This document shows positions 25,800 through 35,063 of a stretch of 64,000 bases of DNA, piece after piece. The position numbers were made by a program, and so were the translations under genes. The notes beneath the pieces were generated by a model. It was not told the origin of the DNA. It made no database searches and worked only from the letters and a program-made list of their open reading frames with translations. The stretch is from the NCBI GenBank assembly GCA_944320985.1, contig CALUJN010000048.1, positions 35,293 to 99,292 on the forward strand, read 5' to 3'. Source of the DNA: an uncultured Alistipes sp. (GTDB lineage: Bacteria; Bacteroidota; Bacteroidia; Bacteroidales; Rikenellaceae). Each line of letters opens with the position of its first letter. Within the stretch, counting starts at the first letter, position 1.

Positions 25800-27725
25800 T
25801 TACAACGTATCGAGTTCGCGGAGCCACACGTCGGCCGAGGCGTCCGAGGGCATTCTCCAGTCTCCGCGGGGCGAGAGGCTTACCGTGCCGACTTTCGGAC
25901 CGTCGGGCATGGCCGAACGTTTGAACTGCTGTGCGAAGAACCTCCGGAAGAAGACCTTCAGCCACTTGAGGATCGTGTCGCGCTCGTAGCTCCCTTCGAA
26001 AGCCACTTCGGCCAGCAGGAGAATCTTTTCCGGGCCATATCCCATCCGGAGGAAGTTATAGAGGAAGAAGTCGTGGAGTTCGTAGGGCCCCACCAGATCT
26101 TCGGTCTTTTGGGCGATCTTGCCGTCGGCGTCGGCCGGGAGGAGTTCGGGACTGACGGGCGTGTCGATGATGTCGAGCAGCGTGGCGCGCGTGGCGGGGT
26201 CATGCTCCGTGTCTGCAACCCACTTCACCAGATGGCGCACCAGGGTCTTGGGCACCGAGGCGTTGACGCCGTACATCGACATCTGGTCGCCGTTGTACGT
26301 GGCCCAGCCGAGTGCCAGCTCCGAGAGGTCGCCCGTACCAATGACCAGACCTCCCTCCATGTTGGCCACATCCATCAGGATCTGCGTCCGCTCGCGGGCC
26401 TGGGCATTCTCGTAGGCGGCCGAGCGGTCCGCGGGATCGAGTCCGATGTCGCGCATGTGTTGCAGACAGGCGTCGCGGATCGGGATTTCACGGACGGTAA
26501 CACCCAGTCCGCGCATCAGCTCCAGTGCGTTGTGGTAGGTGCGGTCGGTGGTTCCGAAGCCCGGCATGGTGATTCCGATGATTCCGGCCCGGTCCATCTG
26601 CAGCAGGTCGAACGAACGGACCGTCACCAGCAGGGCCAGCGTCGAATCCAGACCGCCCGAAATGCCGACGACGGCCCTCTCGCAACGTGCATGACGCAGG
26701 CGTCGGGCCAGACCGTGTGACTGGATGCGGAAGATCTCCTCGCAACGTTCGCTGCGGTGCTCCTCCTCCTTCGGGACGAACGGCATCGGGTCGATATCGC
26801 GATCCGGCACGGCGGCCCGCAACCCCTCGGGAATCTCCATCTCGATGACGGTGTTTTCCGACGCACTTTCGCGTTGCCGGAACGAGGGGTTGCGGCGGCG
26901 TTCGAACTCCAGACGCTGCAGGTCCACGTCGGCGACGATGAGTTGTTCCTCGGTCGAGAAACGCTCGGCTTCGCGCAGAATGGTTCCGTTTTCGGCGATC
27001 AGACCGTTCCCAGCGAAGACCAGGTCGGTCGACGACTCGCCGAATCCTGCCGAGACATAGACATAGGCGGAGAGCGTCCGGGCCGACTGCTGGGCTACGA
27101 GCTCCCGCAGATAAGCGTGTTTGCCGGCCAGTTCGGGGGATGCCGAGAGGTTGAAGATCACCTTGGCGCCGTTCAGCGCCAGTTGCGACGAGGGGGGAAT
27201 CGGTGCCCAAAGGTCCTCGCAGATCTCCACGCCGAACTCCGCTCCGTTGATTTCGAATGTCAGGTCGGCGCCGAAATCGGCCTGCTGTCCCCCCACCGCG
27301 ATCTGCTCTTCGGAGATTCCGGCTCCGGAGGCGAACCAGCGATCTTCGTAGAACTCTCCGTAATTGGGAATGTAGCTCTTCGGCACGACGCTCAGGATCT
27401 TGCCCTGGGCCATCACTACGGCACAGTTGTAGAGAGCCGATCCGTGGCGCAGCGGAGCTCCGACGACCAATGCCAGGGGGAGCTTGCGTGTTGCCTTGGC
27501 GAGTCGCGCCAGGGCCTCGTCGGCCGCTTCGAGCAGCGTGGTCTGCAGCAGCAGGTCGCCGCACGTATAGGCCGTCAGCCCCAATTCGGGGAATGCCACG
27601 ATCTCCACGCCGCGGCGTGCGGCCTCCTCGGCCAGCGCTGCCGTGCGCTCCATGTTATAGAGGCAGTCGCCAACCCGCAGCGAAGGAACTGCGGCCGCGA
27701 CCTTCAGAAATCCGAACTTGTCCAT
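25800..27725 (-). CDS. nadE: Glutamine-dependent NAD+ synthetase
   Basis: This 641-residue two-domain enzyme makes NAD+ from deamido-NAD+, ATP and glutamine in the cytoplasm. The N-terminal nitrilase-type glutaminase has the Glu-Lys-Cys triad: Glu47 in AFPELG, Lys116 in [14 protein letters not shown] and Cys169 in GVEICEDLW. The C-terminal synthetase has the PP-loop GISGGLDST near residue 355 and [11 protein letters not shown]. The length fits the long bacterial form that uses glutamine directly. It ends 177 bases before the DUF4923 gene and starts 121 bases after pepT ends, in the same direction, so shared transcription with pepT is possible. Confidence 0.97.
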   Translation of the reverse strand: MDKFGFLKVAAAVPSLRVGDCLYNMERTAALAEEAARRGVEIVAFPELGLTAYTCGDLLLQTTLLEAADEALARLAKATRKLPLALVVGAPLRHGSALYNCAVVMAQGKILSVVPKSYIPNYGEFYEDRWFASGAGISEEQIAVGGQQADFGADLTFEINGAEFGVEICEDLWAPIPPSSQLALNGAKVIFNLSASPELAGKHAYLRELVAQQSARTLSAYVYVSAGFGESSTDLVFAGNGLIAENGTILREAERFSTEEQLIVADVDLQRLEFERRRNPSFRQRESASENTVIEMEIPEGLRAAVPDRDIDPMPFVPKEEEHRSERCEEIFRIQSHGLARRLRHARCERAVVGISGGLDSTLALLVTVRSFDLLQMDRAGIIGITMPGFGTTDRTYHNALELMRGLGVTVREIPIRDACLQHMRDIGLDPADRSAAYENAQARERTQILMDVANMEGGLVIGTGDLSELALGWATYNGDQMSMYGVNASVPKTLVRHLVKWVADTEHDPATRATLLDIIDTPVSPELLPADADGKIAQKTEDLVGPYELHDFFLYNFLRMGYGPEKILLLAEVAFEGSYERDTILKWLKVFFRRFFAQQFKRSAMPDGPKVGTVSLSPRGDWRMPSDASADVWLRELDTL

Positions 27726-27776
27726 CTTGTCAAATGTTTCTGTATTCCGGGGGCTTGCCCGGCTTTTCGATCGCCT

Positions 27777-27785
27777 CCCCCCCCC
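27777..27785. repeat. Nine-base C/G homopolymer downstream of pepT
   Basis: Nine C residues on the plus strand read as nine G residues on the pepT sense strand, about 60 bases after its stop codon. Similar runs follow murF and the DPP5-like gene. Confidence 0.9.
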
Positions 27786-27846
27786 GGTAACGGGAACCCG
27801 TGAGTCCCTTCTCTCTTTTTGTATTGCTCGACCTCTTCCGCGTCGC

Positions 27847-29064
27847 TTATTCGGCCCAGAGTTGTGCCAGATTCAGGATCACCTGCTGGGCCTTGCGCAT
27901 CGTCGTGAGCGAGCAGTATTCGAACTTGCCGTGGAAGTTCATTCCTCCGGTGAAGAGGTTCGGGCAGGGGAGCCCCATGAACGAGAGCCGTGCACCGTCC
28001 GTACCGCCGCGGATGGGCCGTACGAGCGGTTTCACGCCGGCCATCTCCATGGCCCGCAGCGCACGGTCGATCACCTGCGGATGCGGCTCGACCATCTTGC
28101 GCATGTTGAAGTACTGGTCCTTCATCGTGAGGGTCAGCACTTCGTCGCCGTATTTCTTCTTGAGCAGGTCGACGCACGCCCACATGAAGACCTTCTTCTG
28201 CTCGAAACGCTCGGCGTCGTGGTCGCGGATGATGTAGCTCAGCGAGGCCTGCTCGACCGTGCCGTTCACCCCGACACAATGGTAGAATCCCTCGTAGCCT
28301 TCGGTGTATTGCGGGCGTTCGGCGGCCGGAAGCAGCCCCTGCAGTTCGCAGGCCACGTCAATGGCATTGATCATCTTCCCCTTGGCATAACCCGGGTGGA
28401 CGTTGCGGCCCTGGATCTCGATCTTGGCGCTTGCGGCGTTGAAGTTCTCATACTCCAGCTCGCCCTCCATGCCGCCGTCGACCGTGTAGGCGAAGTCCGC
28501 ACCGAAGGCCTTCACGTCGAAGAAATCGACGCCACGACCCACCTCCTCGTCGGGAGTGAAGCCGATGCGGATCTTTCCGTGTTTGACCTCGGGATGGTTC
28601 AGCAGGTACTCGGCGGCGGTCATGATCTCCGCTACGCCGGCCTTGTCATCGGCTCCGAGCAGCGTCGTGCCGTCGGTGTGGATCAGCGTGTGGCCCTTGA
28701 AGAATGCCAGCTCCGGGAAATCCGCAACGCGCATCGTCAGATGGCCGTTCAGAACCAGATCACCGCCGTCATAATCCTCTACGATCCGCGGCTTGACATC
28801 CTTGCCGCTCATGTCGGGTGATGTGTCCACATGGGCGATGAAACCGATTACCGGCGCATTTTCATACCCTTTCGAGGCGGGGACCGTGCCCATGACGTAG
28901 CCGTACTGGTCCATCGAGACCTCGGTCATGCCGAGCGTCAGCATCTCGTCACGCAGGGCTTCGAGCAACACCTTCTGCTTTTCGGTCGAAGGGAAGGTCT
29001 CGCTCTCTTCCGACGACTGGGTGTCGTAGGAGACATATTTCAGAAATCGTTCCTTGAGATCCAT
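27847..29064 (-). CDS. pepT: Peptidase T (tripeptide aminopeptidase)
   Basis: This is a 405-residue M20-family metallopeptidase that removes the N-terminal residue from tripeptides in the cytoplasm. The start at 29064 (MDLKERFLKYVSYDTQS) is chosen because it matches the family N-terminus; the open frame continues upstream without resemblance. Zinc-site motifs are GFIAHVDTSPD (His78, Asp80), LLGADDKAG (Asp140 region) and FTPDEEVGRG (Glu172-Glu173). The C-terminal PIRGGTDGARLSFMGLP and FHGKFEYC are typical. An OPT-type oligopeptide transporter is encoded just upstream on the same strand, so peptide uptake and breakdown are neighbours. Confidence 0.97.
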   Translation of the reverse strand: MDLKERFLKYVSYDTQSSEESETFPSTEKQKVLLEALRDEMLTLGMTEVSMDQYGYVMGTVPASKGYENAPVIGFIAHVDTSPDMSGKDVKPRIVEDYDGGDLVLNGHLTMRVADFPELAFFKGHTLIHTDGTTLLGADDKAGVAEIMTAAEYLLNHPEVKHGKIRIGFTPDEEVGRGVDFFDVKAFGADFAYTVDGGMEGELEYENFNAASAKIEIQGRNVHPGYAKGKMINAIDVACELQGLLPAAERPQYTEGYEGFYHCVGVNGTVEQASLSYIIRDHDAERFEQKKVFMWACVDLLKKKYGDEVLTLTMKDQYFNMRKMVEPHPQVIDRALRAMEMAGVKPLVRPIRGGTDGARLSFMGLPCPNLFTGGMNFHGKFEYCSLTTMRKAQQVILNLAQLWAE

Positions 29065-29203
29065 AAGATATACAGATATTTTTGTGTCAGTTTGCAAATT
29101 GGTTCTTTTCGGGCTTTTGGACTCGGGTGGCGTTCGGTATCGGCCGGCGTTCCGGACTCCTGTCGGGAAAAGCCGTCCGCATCCGTTCAACGGCCCGTCT
29201 GCA

Positions 29204-31207
29204 TTACTCCTCCTTTCGGGCGCGGAGCGTATGCCAGGTGAAGTAGCCGATCAGCACCAGATACATGAGCAGTCCCAGCCATTCTGCGGCGTTCGACGCT
29301 GCCCAATCCGAGAGGAACCAGTCCACTTCGAAGAACTTCAGCATGGCGCTGACTACACCCATCAGGGCACCTCCGGCGATGAATCCCGAGGCAATGAGCG
29401 TACCGCGGTCGAAGCGCGCCTTGTTCAGCGCCTCATCCTTCGATCGGTTCGAGACGAACCAGGCGATGAGTCCTCCGACTACCAGCGGGGCATTCAGCTC
29501 CATGGGGATGAACATACCCAGCGCAAAGGCCAGTGCCGGAACGCCGATGGCCGTCAGTACCAGCGCCAGTGCCGCACCGCAGAAGTAGAGCATCCAGGGG
29601 GTCTGGCCTCCGGTCATCAGCGGCTGGATCACCGCCGCCATGGCGTTGGCCTGGGGAGCAACGAGCGCCCCTTCGCCGACGAATCCGAACGACTTGTTGA
29701 GGATGATCATTACGCCTGCGACGGTGGCCGCCGAGACGAACGTTCCGAGGAACTTCCAGACCTCCTGCTTTTTGGGCGTTGTGCCGAGCCAGTAACCGAT
29801 CTTGAGGTCGGTGATGAAGCCGCCGGCCATCGAGAGGGCCGTGCAGACCACACCGCCGATGATCAGCGCCGCGGTCATGCCCGTCGTGCCGCTCAGCCCG
29901 ACGCTGACCAGTACCAGCGAGGCGAGGATCAGCGTCATGAGCGTCATGCCCGAGACGGGGTTCGTGCCCACGATGGCGATGGCGTTGGCCGCTACGGTCG
30001 TGAAGAGGAAGGCGATGACGAAGACGAGCAGGATCGCCGTGACGGACTGCACCCAACCGTCGAGCAGCCCGAAGTGGAAGAAGACGAAGATCGAGATGAG
30101 CGAGGCGATCAGAATCGAAAGGATCCGCTTCATGGGGATGTCCTGCTGCGTACGTTCGGTTGTTGCCGCAGCGGCTTTCCCGCCCCCGAACTCCGAGACG
30201 GCGAGACCTACGGCCTGTCGGATGATCTTCGACTGGCGGACGATACCGATGATGCCGGCCATGGCGATGCCGCCGATACCGACGGGCTTTCCGATGTAGG
30301 CAAAGAGGTTTTCAGCCGTGAAGAGCGAGGCGGGGTCGGCCATGATCTTTTCGCTCGAGACACCCAGCAGCGAGGCCATCGTTGCAGGATCGATCGCCTC
30401 GGCCAGCGATCCCACGACCGGCACGATGACGAACCATACGAGGCACGAACCGGCGGTGATGATCATGGCGTATTTCAGCCCGACGATGTATCCCAGACCC
30501 AGCACGGCGGCCGAGGTGTTCAATCCGAAGACTACCTTGAATTTGTCGGCCGCGACCTGTCCCCAGGCGCAGATGCGTGTCGAGACGGCGTCGGACCACA
30601 GCCCGAAGGTTCCCACGACAAAGTCGTACACGCCGCCGATCAATCCGGCTACGGCCAGCAGTTTGGCCTGGTTTCCGCCCTTTTCACCCGAGACGAGCAC
30701 TTCGGTCGTGGCCGTGGCTTCGGGGAAGGGGTATTTGCCGTGCATCTCCTTGACGAAGTATTTGCGGAAGGGGATCAGCAGCACGATGCCCAGCAGACCG
30801 CCGAACAACGACGAGAGGAAGACCTGCCAGAAGGCGGCATCCAACCCGAGGATGTAAAGTGCCGGGAGGGTGAAGATGGCTCCGGCGACGATCACACCCG
30901 ACGAGGCGCCGATCGACTGGATGATGACGTTCTGTCCGAGCATGTTCTTTTTCCCCAGCACGGACCCCATTCCCACGGCGATGATGGCGATCGGGATGGC
31001 TGCTTCGAAGACCTGGCCGACGCGCAGTCCGAGGTAGGCTGCGGCGGCCGAGAAGATGATAGCCATCACGACGCCCATCGTGACGGAATAGGGTGTGACC
31101 TCCCGCGGGGTCGATGCGGCCGGCATGACGGGCTTGTATGTTTCACCGGGCTTGAGTTCGCGGTAGGCGTTTTCGGGGAGTGATGTTTGGGGAGTTTCCT
31201 GTTTCAT
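29204..31207 (-). CDS. OPT-family oligopeptide transporter
   Basis: This is a 667-residue polytopic inner-membrane protein with about 14-16 hydrophobic segments across its length. It has the OPT family features: an N-terminal EVTPYSVTMGVVMAIIFSAAAAYLGLRVGQ segment and a KYPFPEATATTEVL motif near residue 160. OPT proteins import peptides or metal chelates using the proton gradient. Which one applies here cannot be told, though the nearby pepT makes peptides plausible. It starts 51 bases after the MazG-like gene ends, in the same direction, and probably shares its promoter. Confidence 0.92.
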   Translation of the reverse strand: MKQETPQTSLPENAYRELKPGETYKPVMPAASTPREVTPYSVTMGVVMAIIFSAAAAYLGLRVGQVFEAAIPIAIIAVGMGSVLGKKNMLGQNVIIQSIGASSGVIVAGAIFTLPALYILGLDAAFWQVFLSSLFGGLLGIVLLIPFRKYFVKEMHGKYPFPEATATTEVLVSGEKGGNQAKLLAVAGLIGGVYDFVVGTFGLWSDAVSTRICAWGQVAADKFKVVFGLNTSAAVLGLGYIVGLKYAMIITAGSCLVWFVIVPVVGSLAEAIDPATMASLLGVSSEKIMADPASLFTAENLFAYIGKPVGIGGIAMAGIIGIVRQSKIIRQAVGLAVSEFGGGKAAAATTERTQQDIPMKRILSILIASLISIFVFFHFGLLDGWVQSVTAILLVFVIAFLFTTVAANAIAIVGTNPVSGMTLMTLILASLVLVSVGLSGTTGMTAALIIGGVVCTALSMAGGFITDLKIGYWLGTTPKKQEVWKFLGTFVSAATVAGVMIILNKSFGFVGEGALVAPQANAMAAVIQPLMTGGQTPWMLYFCGAALALVLTAIGVPALAFALGMFIPMELNAPLVVGGLIAWFVSNRSKDEALNKARFDRGTLIASGFIAGGALMGVVSAMLKFFEVDWFLSDWAASNAAEWLGLLMYLVLIGYFTWHTLRARKEE

Positions 31208-31258
31208 GGATTGTTGTTTTGCGAGGGTGTGTGGATCGGTTGACGCGAGCGGAGGACC

Positions 31259-31585
31259 TTACCGGTTGTCACCGCTGCCCGAGATCTGATGGCGCTGCAT
31301 GCGAGAGCGGAGTTTCTCGACATTCATCCGGGCCACCTCGTCGAGTTCGTAGCCCAGGTCGCGCGACAGCGTGGCGCAGTACCACAGCACGTCGCCGATC
31401 TCCTTGACGATTTCGAGGCGTTTTTCGGGGGTAAACTCTTTGTGACCGTCCCGGATCACCTTTTTGACCTTGTCGGCGACCTCGCCGGCTTCGCCCGTGA
31501 GTCCGAGCGTGGGGTAGACGATGCGGCTGTCTTCGGGATAGATGGCCGTCTCGAGAGCGTGTTGCTGGTATTCGTTGAGTGTCAT
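31259..31585 (-). CDS. MazG-like nucleotide pyrophosphohydrolase
   Basis: This small 108-residue protein is of the all-alpha NTP pyrophosphatase superfamily. The metal-binding pairs are visible: Glu32-x-x-Glu35 in TGEAGEVADK and Glu62-x-x-Asp65 in VKEIGDVLWY. It has a single domain, unlike the two-domain E. coli MazG. Such proteins hydrolyse NTPs or dNTPs to the monophosphate, often to clean up damaged nucleotides or limit ppGpp. It lies upstream of the OPT transporter. The substrate is not predictable. Confidence 0.9.
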   Translation of the reverse strand: MTLNEYQQHALETAIYPEDSRIVYPTLGLTGEAGEVADKVKKVIRDGHKEFTPEKRLEIVKEIGDVLWYCATLSRDLGYELDEVARMNVEKLRSRMQRHQISGSGDNR

Positions 31586-31621
31586 TGGAAAATGTTGTTA
31601 CAAACGGTTGATTATTGATCG

Positions 31622-31629
31622 CAAAAATA
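31622..31629 (-). promoter_or_regulatory. -7 promoter element for the MazG-like/OPT genes
   Basis: Read leftward it is TATTTTTG, matching TAnnTTTG, 37 bases ahead of the start codon. The -33 element is not clear. Confidence 0.5.
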
Positions 31630-31653
31630 GCAAAATATTCGGAAAAACATACG

Positions 31654-31682
31654 AAAAAGGCCCGGCACTTGCGTGCAGGACC
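31654..31682 (-). terminator. Terminator after murF
   Basis: On the minus strand GGTCCTGCAC-GCAA-GTGCCGGGCC forms a 10-position stem with one wobble and one mismatch. It is followed by five T residues. Confidence 0.65.
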
Positions 31683-31875
31683 TCTTTTCGGGGCGGAACC
31701 GTGTTGTGTCGTGTCATCTCTTTGGTTGGGGGCTGCGTCCTGCCTGTGCGGATTTTTCGGACCGGCGTTTGGTGTTTCTCCGGTCCGGGTTCTTTGCGAT
31801 AGGGGGTGCCTTGCCAGCCCCGCCCGGTCTCGGCAGATGTCGTATATCCGCCCGGACCCGTCTCGGCTGATGCCG

Positions 31876-31883
31876 CCCCCCCC
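31876..31883. repeat. Eight-base C/G homopolymer just after murF
   Basis: On the murF sense strand this is eight G residues starting 14 bases after the stop codon. Confidence 0.9.
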
Positions 31884-31897
31884 TCAGGTCGGGATGG

Positions 31898-33154
31898 TTA
31901 CAGCAGGTCGAGCACCTTTTCCAGCCCGATCCCGTGCGAACCCTTGACCAACACCAGGGCATCGACAATGGGGTCCGCCTGCAGCAGATGGCGCAACTCT
32001 TCACACGAGGGGCAAAGAATTACGCGTGCGGGTCTGTCCGGGAGGATCGCATAGGCCCGGGCGAACTCCCCTCCGACGAGAATGAGTTCCGCTTGCGGGT
32101 CCCGGGCCGCCTGACGGATCGTTGTTCCGTGTTCGGAGACGGACCATTCGCCCAGTTCGAGCATGTCGCCCAGAATCAATACGCGCCGTTTCCGTTCGCC
32201 GAGCTCCTCGCCGAGCAGGTTCTCGACGGCGGCCCGCATGCTTCCCGGATTGGCGTTGTAGCAATCCGCAATGACCGTGTTGTGTGCGGTTTCGATGCGT
32301 TGTGAGCGGTGGTTGTCCGGGACGTAGTCGGCCACGGCCCGGTGGATCTCCGCGTCTGGAATCCCGAACCAGCGCCCCACGGCTACGGCCGCCGCGATGT
32401 TGAAACGGTTGTAGCCCCCTTCGAGGTGGTTTTCGAAGCCGTCGGCCAGTGAGGCGGGGTAGTACTCCACGGCGAGCGATTCACGTTCGGCGGCCATGGC
32501 GTTGAGCTCCTCGTCGTCCGAGAGGATGAAGGCCCGGCCGCCGTGCGCGGCCAGGTAGTCGAACAATTCGCCCTTGCCGCGACGAACCCCTTCGGGGCCT
32601 CCGAAGCCTTCGAGGTGGGCCCTTCCGATGTTGGTCAGCACGCCGTAGTCGGGTTCGGCGATCGAGGCCAGCAGGGCGATCTCGCCGCAGGCGCTGGCTC
32701 CCATCTCCACAATGCCGAACTGTGTGTCGGCATCCATGGAGAGCAACGTCAGCGGTACGCCGATGTGGTTGTTCAGATTGCCTCGTGTGGCACAGACCGT
32801 AAAACGCGAGGCAAGCACGCGGCTGATGAGCTCCTTGGTGGTTGTCTTGCCGCTGCTTCCCGAGATGGCGAGGATCGGGATCCCGAGCGTTCGGCGGTGC
32901 AGGCGGGCCAGCTCCTGAAGTGCCGTCAGCGTATTGCCGACCAGCCGGATGCGCGGGTCGACCAGCGCTGCAGGATCGTCGCAGACGGCCGCCACGGCCC
33001 CTTTTTCGAGTGCCTCCCGGGCGAAACGGTTGCCGTCGAATCGGGCACCCCGCAGGGCAAAGAAGATCGAACCCGGCTCGATATGCCGGGTGTCGGTCGA
33101 AATGTGCGGATGCGCACGGTAGAGATCATACAGATCAGATATGCTTGTCTCCAT
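31898..33154 (-). CDS. murF: UDP-N-acetylmuramoyl-tripeptide--D-alanyl-D-alanine ligase
   Basis: This is a 418-residue Mur ligase that adds D-Ala-D-Ala to the UDP-MurNAc-tripeptide, the last cytoplasmic step in the peptidoglycan precursor. The N-terminal UDP-binding part has [18 protein letters not shown]. The ATP P-loop is [13 protein letters not shown] (about 96-108), with Ser in place of the common Asn. The metal-site region is FGIVEMGAS, and the C-terminal domain has [10 protein letters not shown] and [10 protein letters not shown]. Its start lies inside the end of the guanylyltransferase gene (20-base overlap), so the two are translated from one message. It ends in a G-run and hairpin. 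Confidence 0.95.
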   Translation of the reverse strand: METSISDLYDLYRAHPHISTDTRHIEPGSIFFALRGARFDGNRFAREALEKGAVAAVCDDPAALVDPRIRLVGNTLTALQELARLHRRTLGIPILAISGSSGKTTTKELISRVLASRFTVCATRGNLNNHIGVPLTLLSMDADTQFGIVEMGASACGEIALLASIAEPDYGVLTNIGRAHLEGFGGPEGVRRGKGELFDYLAAHGGRAFILSDDEELNAMAAERESLAVEYYPASLADGFENHLEGGYNRFNIAAAVAVGRWFGIPDAEIHRAVADYVPDNHRSQRIETAHNTVIADCYNANPGSMRAAVENLLGEELGERKRRVLILGDMLELGEWSVSEHGTTIRQAARDPQAELILVGGEFARAYAILPDRPARVILCPSCEELRHLLQADPIVDALVLVKGSHGIGLEKVLDLL

Positions 33155-34208
33155 TGTGGAATTTCACTTCGTCGATGAATTTCTTGATGTTTTGTTCCTC
33201 GGCGCGGGGGCAGATCATCAGTACGTCATCCGTGTCGACGACGATGTACTCCTTCAGGCCGCTGATGACGGCGATCTTGCCCTTGGGCAGCGAGACGATC
33301 GATGAGCGTGTGTCGTAGAGGTAGCAGCCCTCCTCGGGAACGGCGTTGGCATACCGGTCCTTGCGTGAATGTTGGTAGACCGAGCCCCAGGTTCCGACGT
33401 CGCTCCAGCCGAATTCGCCGCAGCGCACATAGACGTTGTCGGCCTTCTCCATGATGCCGTAGTCGATCGAGATGGCGCGGCACTCCGAGAAGGCGATCTC
33501 CACGATGCGGCGTTCCGAATCGGTACCCACGGCCTGCATCACGCCGCTGAATAGTGCATGATGCTCCGGGAGGTATTTCTCGAAGGCTTCGATGATCGAG
33601 CGGACCTTCCAAACGAAGATTCCCGAGTTCCAGAAGAACTCGCCGCATTGGAGAAAGGTCTGGGCCAGTTCGAGATCGGGCTTCTCGGTGAAACACTTTA
33701 CCTTGCTGATGGGTTTCGAATCCGAAACCTGGATGTATCCGTATCCGGTGTCGGGTCGGGTGGGCTTGATGCCCACGGTCATCAGGGCGTCGTGCTCCGA
33801 GGCGAAGGTGATGCACTCCTCGATGATGGCGCGGAAATCCTCTTCGTTGAGAATCAGATGATCCGACGGGGTGACGATCATTTCGGCGTCGGGGTTGAGC
33901 TTCATCAGCGTGTAGGCCGCATAGGCGATGCAGGGAGCCGTGTTGCGCCCGATGGGTTCGCACAGAACCTGACGTTCGCTGATCTCCGGAAGGTGCTCCA
34001 GAACCAGTTTCTTGTATTTGTCGTTCGTCACTACGAGGAAATTCTCCGCAGGGACGATTTTTGCAAAGCGTTCGTAGGTGTGACGGATGAATGATTTCCC
34101 CGTTCCGAGGATATCGAGGAACTGTTTGGGCATCGTCTGCCGGCTCTTGGGCCAGAAGCGCGTACCGATGCCTCCCGCCATGATGACACAATATTTATTG
34201 TTTGCCAT
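33135..34208 (-). CDS. Mannose-1-phosphate guanylyltransferase
   Basis: This 357-residue nucleotidyltransferase makes GDP-mannose from mannose-1-phosphate and GTP, feeding capsule, O-antigen and glycoprotein fucose/mannose synthesis. The N-terminal signature is [14 protein letters not shown] (residues 10-23). Further motifs are VTPSDHLI near 114, the sugar-binding CFTEKPD near 172 and [13 protein letters not shown]. The C-terminus stops after the NTP_transferase and short beta-helix part, so it lacks the isomerase domain of the longer bifunctional ManC/AlgA. It overlaps murF by 20 bases and is read from a promoter divergent to pssA. Confidence 0.94.
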   Translation of the reverse strand: MANNKYCVIMAGGIGTRFWPKSRQTMPKQFLDILGTGKSFIRHTYERFAKIVPAENFLVVTNDKYKKLVLEHLPEISERQVLCEPIGRNTAPCIAYAAYTLMKLNPDAEMIVTPSDHLILNEEDFRAIIEECITFASEHDALMTVGIKPTRPDTGYGYIQVSDSKPISKVKCFTEKPDLELAQTFLQCGEFFWNSGIFVWKVRSIIEAFEKYLPEHHALFSGVMQAVGTDSERRIVEIAFSECRAISIDYGIMEKADNVYVRCGEFGWSDVGTWGSVYQHSRKDRYANAVPEEGCYLYDTRSSIVSLPKGKIAVISGLKEYIVVDTDDVLMICPRAEEQNIKKFIDEVKFHNGDKHI

Positions 34209-34233
34209 AGTTATTATATGGAATTAACTTCGA

Positions 34234-34241
34234 CAAAGATA
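34234..34241 (-). promoter_or_regulatory. -7 promoter element for the guanylyltransferase-murF operon
   Basis: On the minus strand it is TATCTTTG, a match to TAnnTTTG, 26 bases ahead of the start codon. Confidence 0.6.
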
Positions 34242-34253
34242 AAAATATTTTAG

Positions 34254-34261
34254 TAACTTTG
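34254..34261 (+). promoter_or_regulatory. -7 promoter element for pssA
   Basis: TAACTTTG matches TAnnTTTG, 35 bases before the pssA ATG. It lies only 12 bases from the opposing -7 element at 34234, so each promoter's upstream half overlaps the other. Confidence 0.6.
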
Positions 34262-34295
34262 CCGCCTATTGGAGTGATTAATTTTCTTGCCGCAA

Positions 34296-35021
34296 ATGAA
34301 GATCAAACTGTTTACGATACCCAACCTGCTGACGCTGTCGAATCTGCTCTGCGGATCGTTTGCGACGGTGGCGGCCCTGATATACGACAATCTGACCCTG
34401 GCCTTCGGATGGATTGTTGCGGCTGCCGTGTTCGATTTTCTCGACGGCTTTGCCGCACGTCTGCTGCACCAGAGTTCGCCCATCGGGCTGCAACTCGACT
34501 CGCTGGCCGACGATATCACCTTCGGTCTTGCTCCTTCGGCCGTGCTGTTCGTGCTGTATGGCCGCATGGCTCCGCAGTTGCTCCCCGAGGCGGAGTGGAT
34601 CGCTTTCATCGTCTTCCTTTTCGCGGCTTTCGCCGCCTTGCGGCTGGCCCGCTTCAATATCGACGATACGCAGCGCGACGAGTTCCTCGGCCTGCCTTCG
34701 CCTGCGGCCGCCCTGTTCTGTGCCTCGCTTGGCTGGCTCAACGAAAGCTGTGAGATCGTTTTTTCGCGCGAGACCCTGTTGATCGTAGCGCTGGGAATGG
34801 CCGTGCTCATGATCTCTTCCGTGCGCATGTTCGCTTTGAAGTTCCATGGTTTCGGATGGCGCGGGAATGAACTGCGTTATGGCTTTATCCTCGTCTCGGC
34901 GGCTCTTCTGCTGTGGTTGGGCGGGCTGGCCGTTCCGTTCGTCATCCTGCTCTACATCGCTATATCGCTCGTTCGCAGCGCTGTATGTCGGTCGGGGAAT
35001 GGGGCTAGTTTGCAAAATTAA
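34296..35021 (+). CDS. pssA: CDP-diacylglycerol--serine O-phosphatidyltransferase
   Basis: This 241-residue inner-membrane enzyme makes phosphatidylserine, the precursor of phosphatidylethanolamine. The full CDP-alcohol phosphotransferase signature is visible: Asp47, Asp50-Gly51, Ala54-Arg55, Gly64, Asp68 and Asp72. About six to eight membrane helices follow the N-terminal FTIPNLLTLSNLLCG segment typical of PssA. The ATG at 34296 is chosen; an in-frame TTG nine bases earlier adds nothing. It is monocistronic and faces away from the guanylyltransferase gene. Confidence 0.95.
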   Translation: MKIKLFTIPNLLTLSNLLCGSFATVAALIYDNLTLAFGWIVAAAVFDFLDGFAARLLHQSSPIGLQLDSLADDITFGLAPSAVLFVLYGRMAPQLLPEAEWIAFIVFLFAAFAALRLARFNIDDTQRDEFLGLPSPAAALFCASLGWLNESCEIVFSRETLLIVALGMAVLMISSVRMFALKFHGFGWRGNELRYGFILVSAALLLWLGGLAVPFVILLYIAISLVRSAVCRSGNGASLQN

Positions 35022-35040
35022 AAAATTTTAATTATCTTTG
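35010..35040 (+). promoter_or_regulatory. Promoter of the putative porin gene
   Basis: A -33 TTG at 35010-35012 and a -7 TATCTTTG at 35033-35040 are separated by 20 bases, the Bacteroidetes spacing. They lie 23 bases before the ATG. Confidence 0.75.
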
Positions 35041-35063
35041 CCGCGGATTTCCGCTCTTTGGCT

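Larger units (their letters stand above)
31586..31897. other. 312-base intergenic region between murF and the MazG-like gene
   Basis: No gene is seen here. It holds a likely promoter -7 for the MazG-like gene (31622-31629), a hairpin terminator for murF (31654-31682), two imperfect copies of a ~25-base sequence (31820-31842 and 31848-31875) and a run of eight C residues (31876-31883). Confidence 0.7.
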
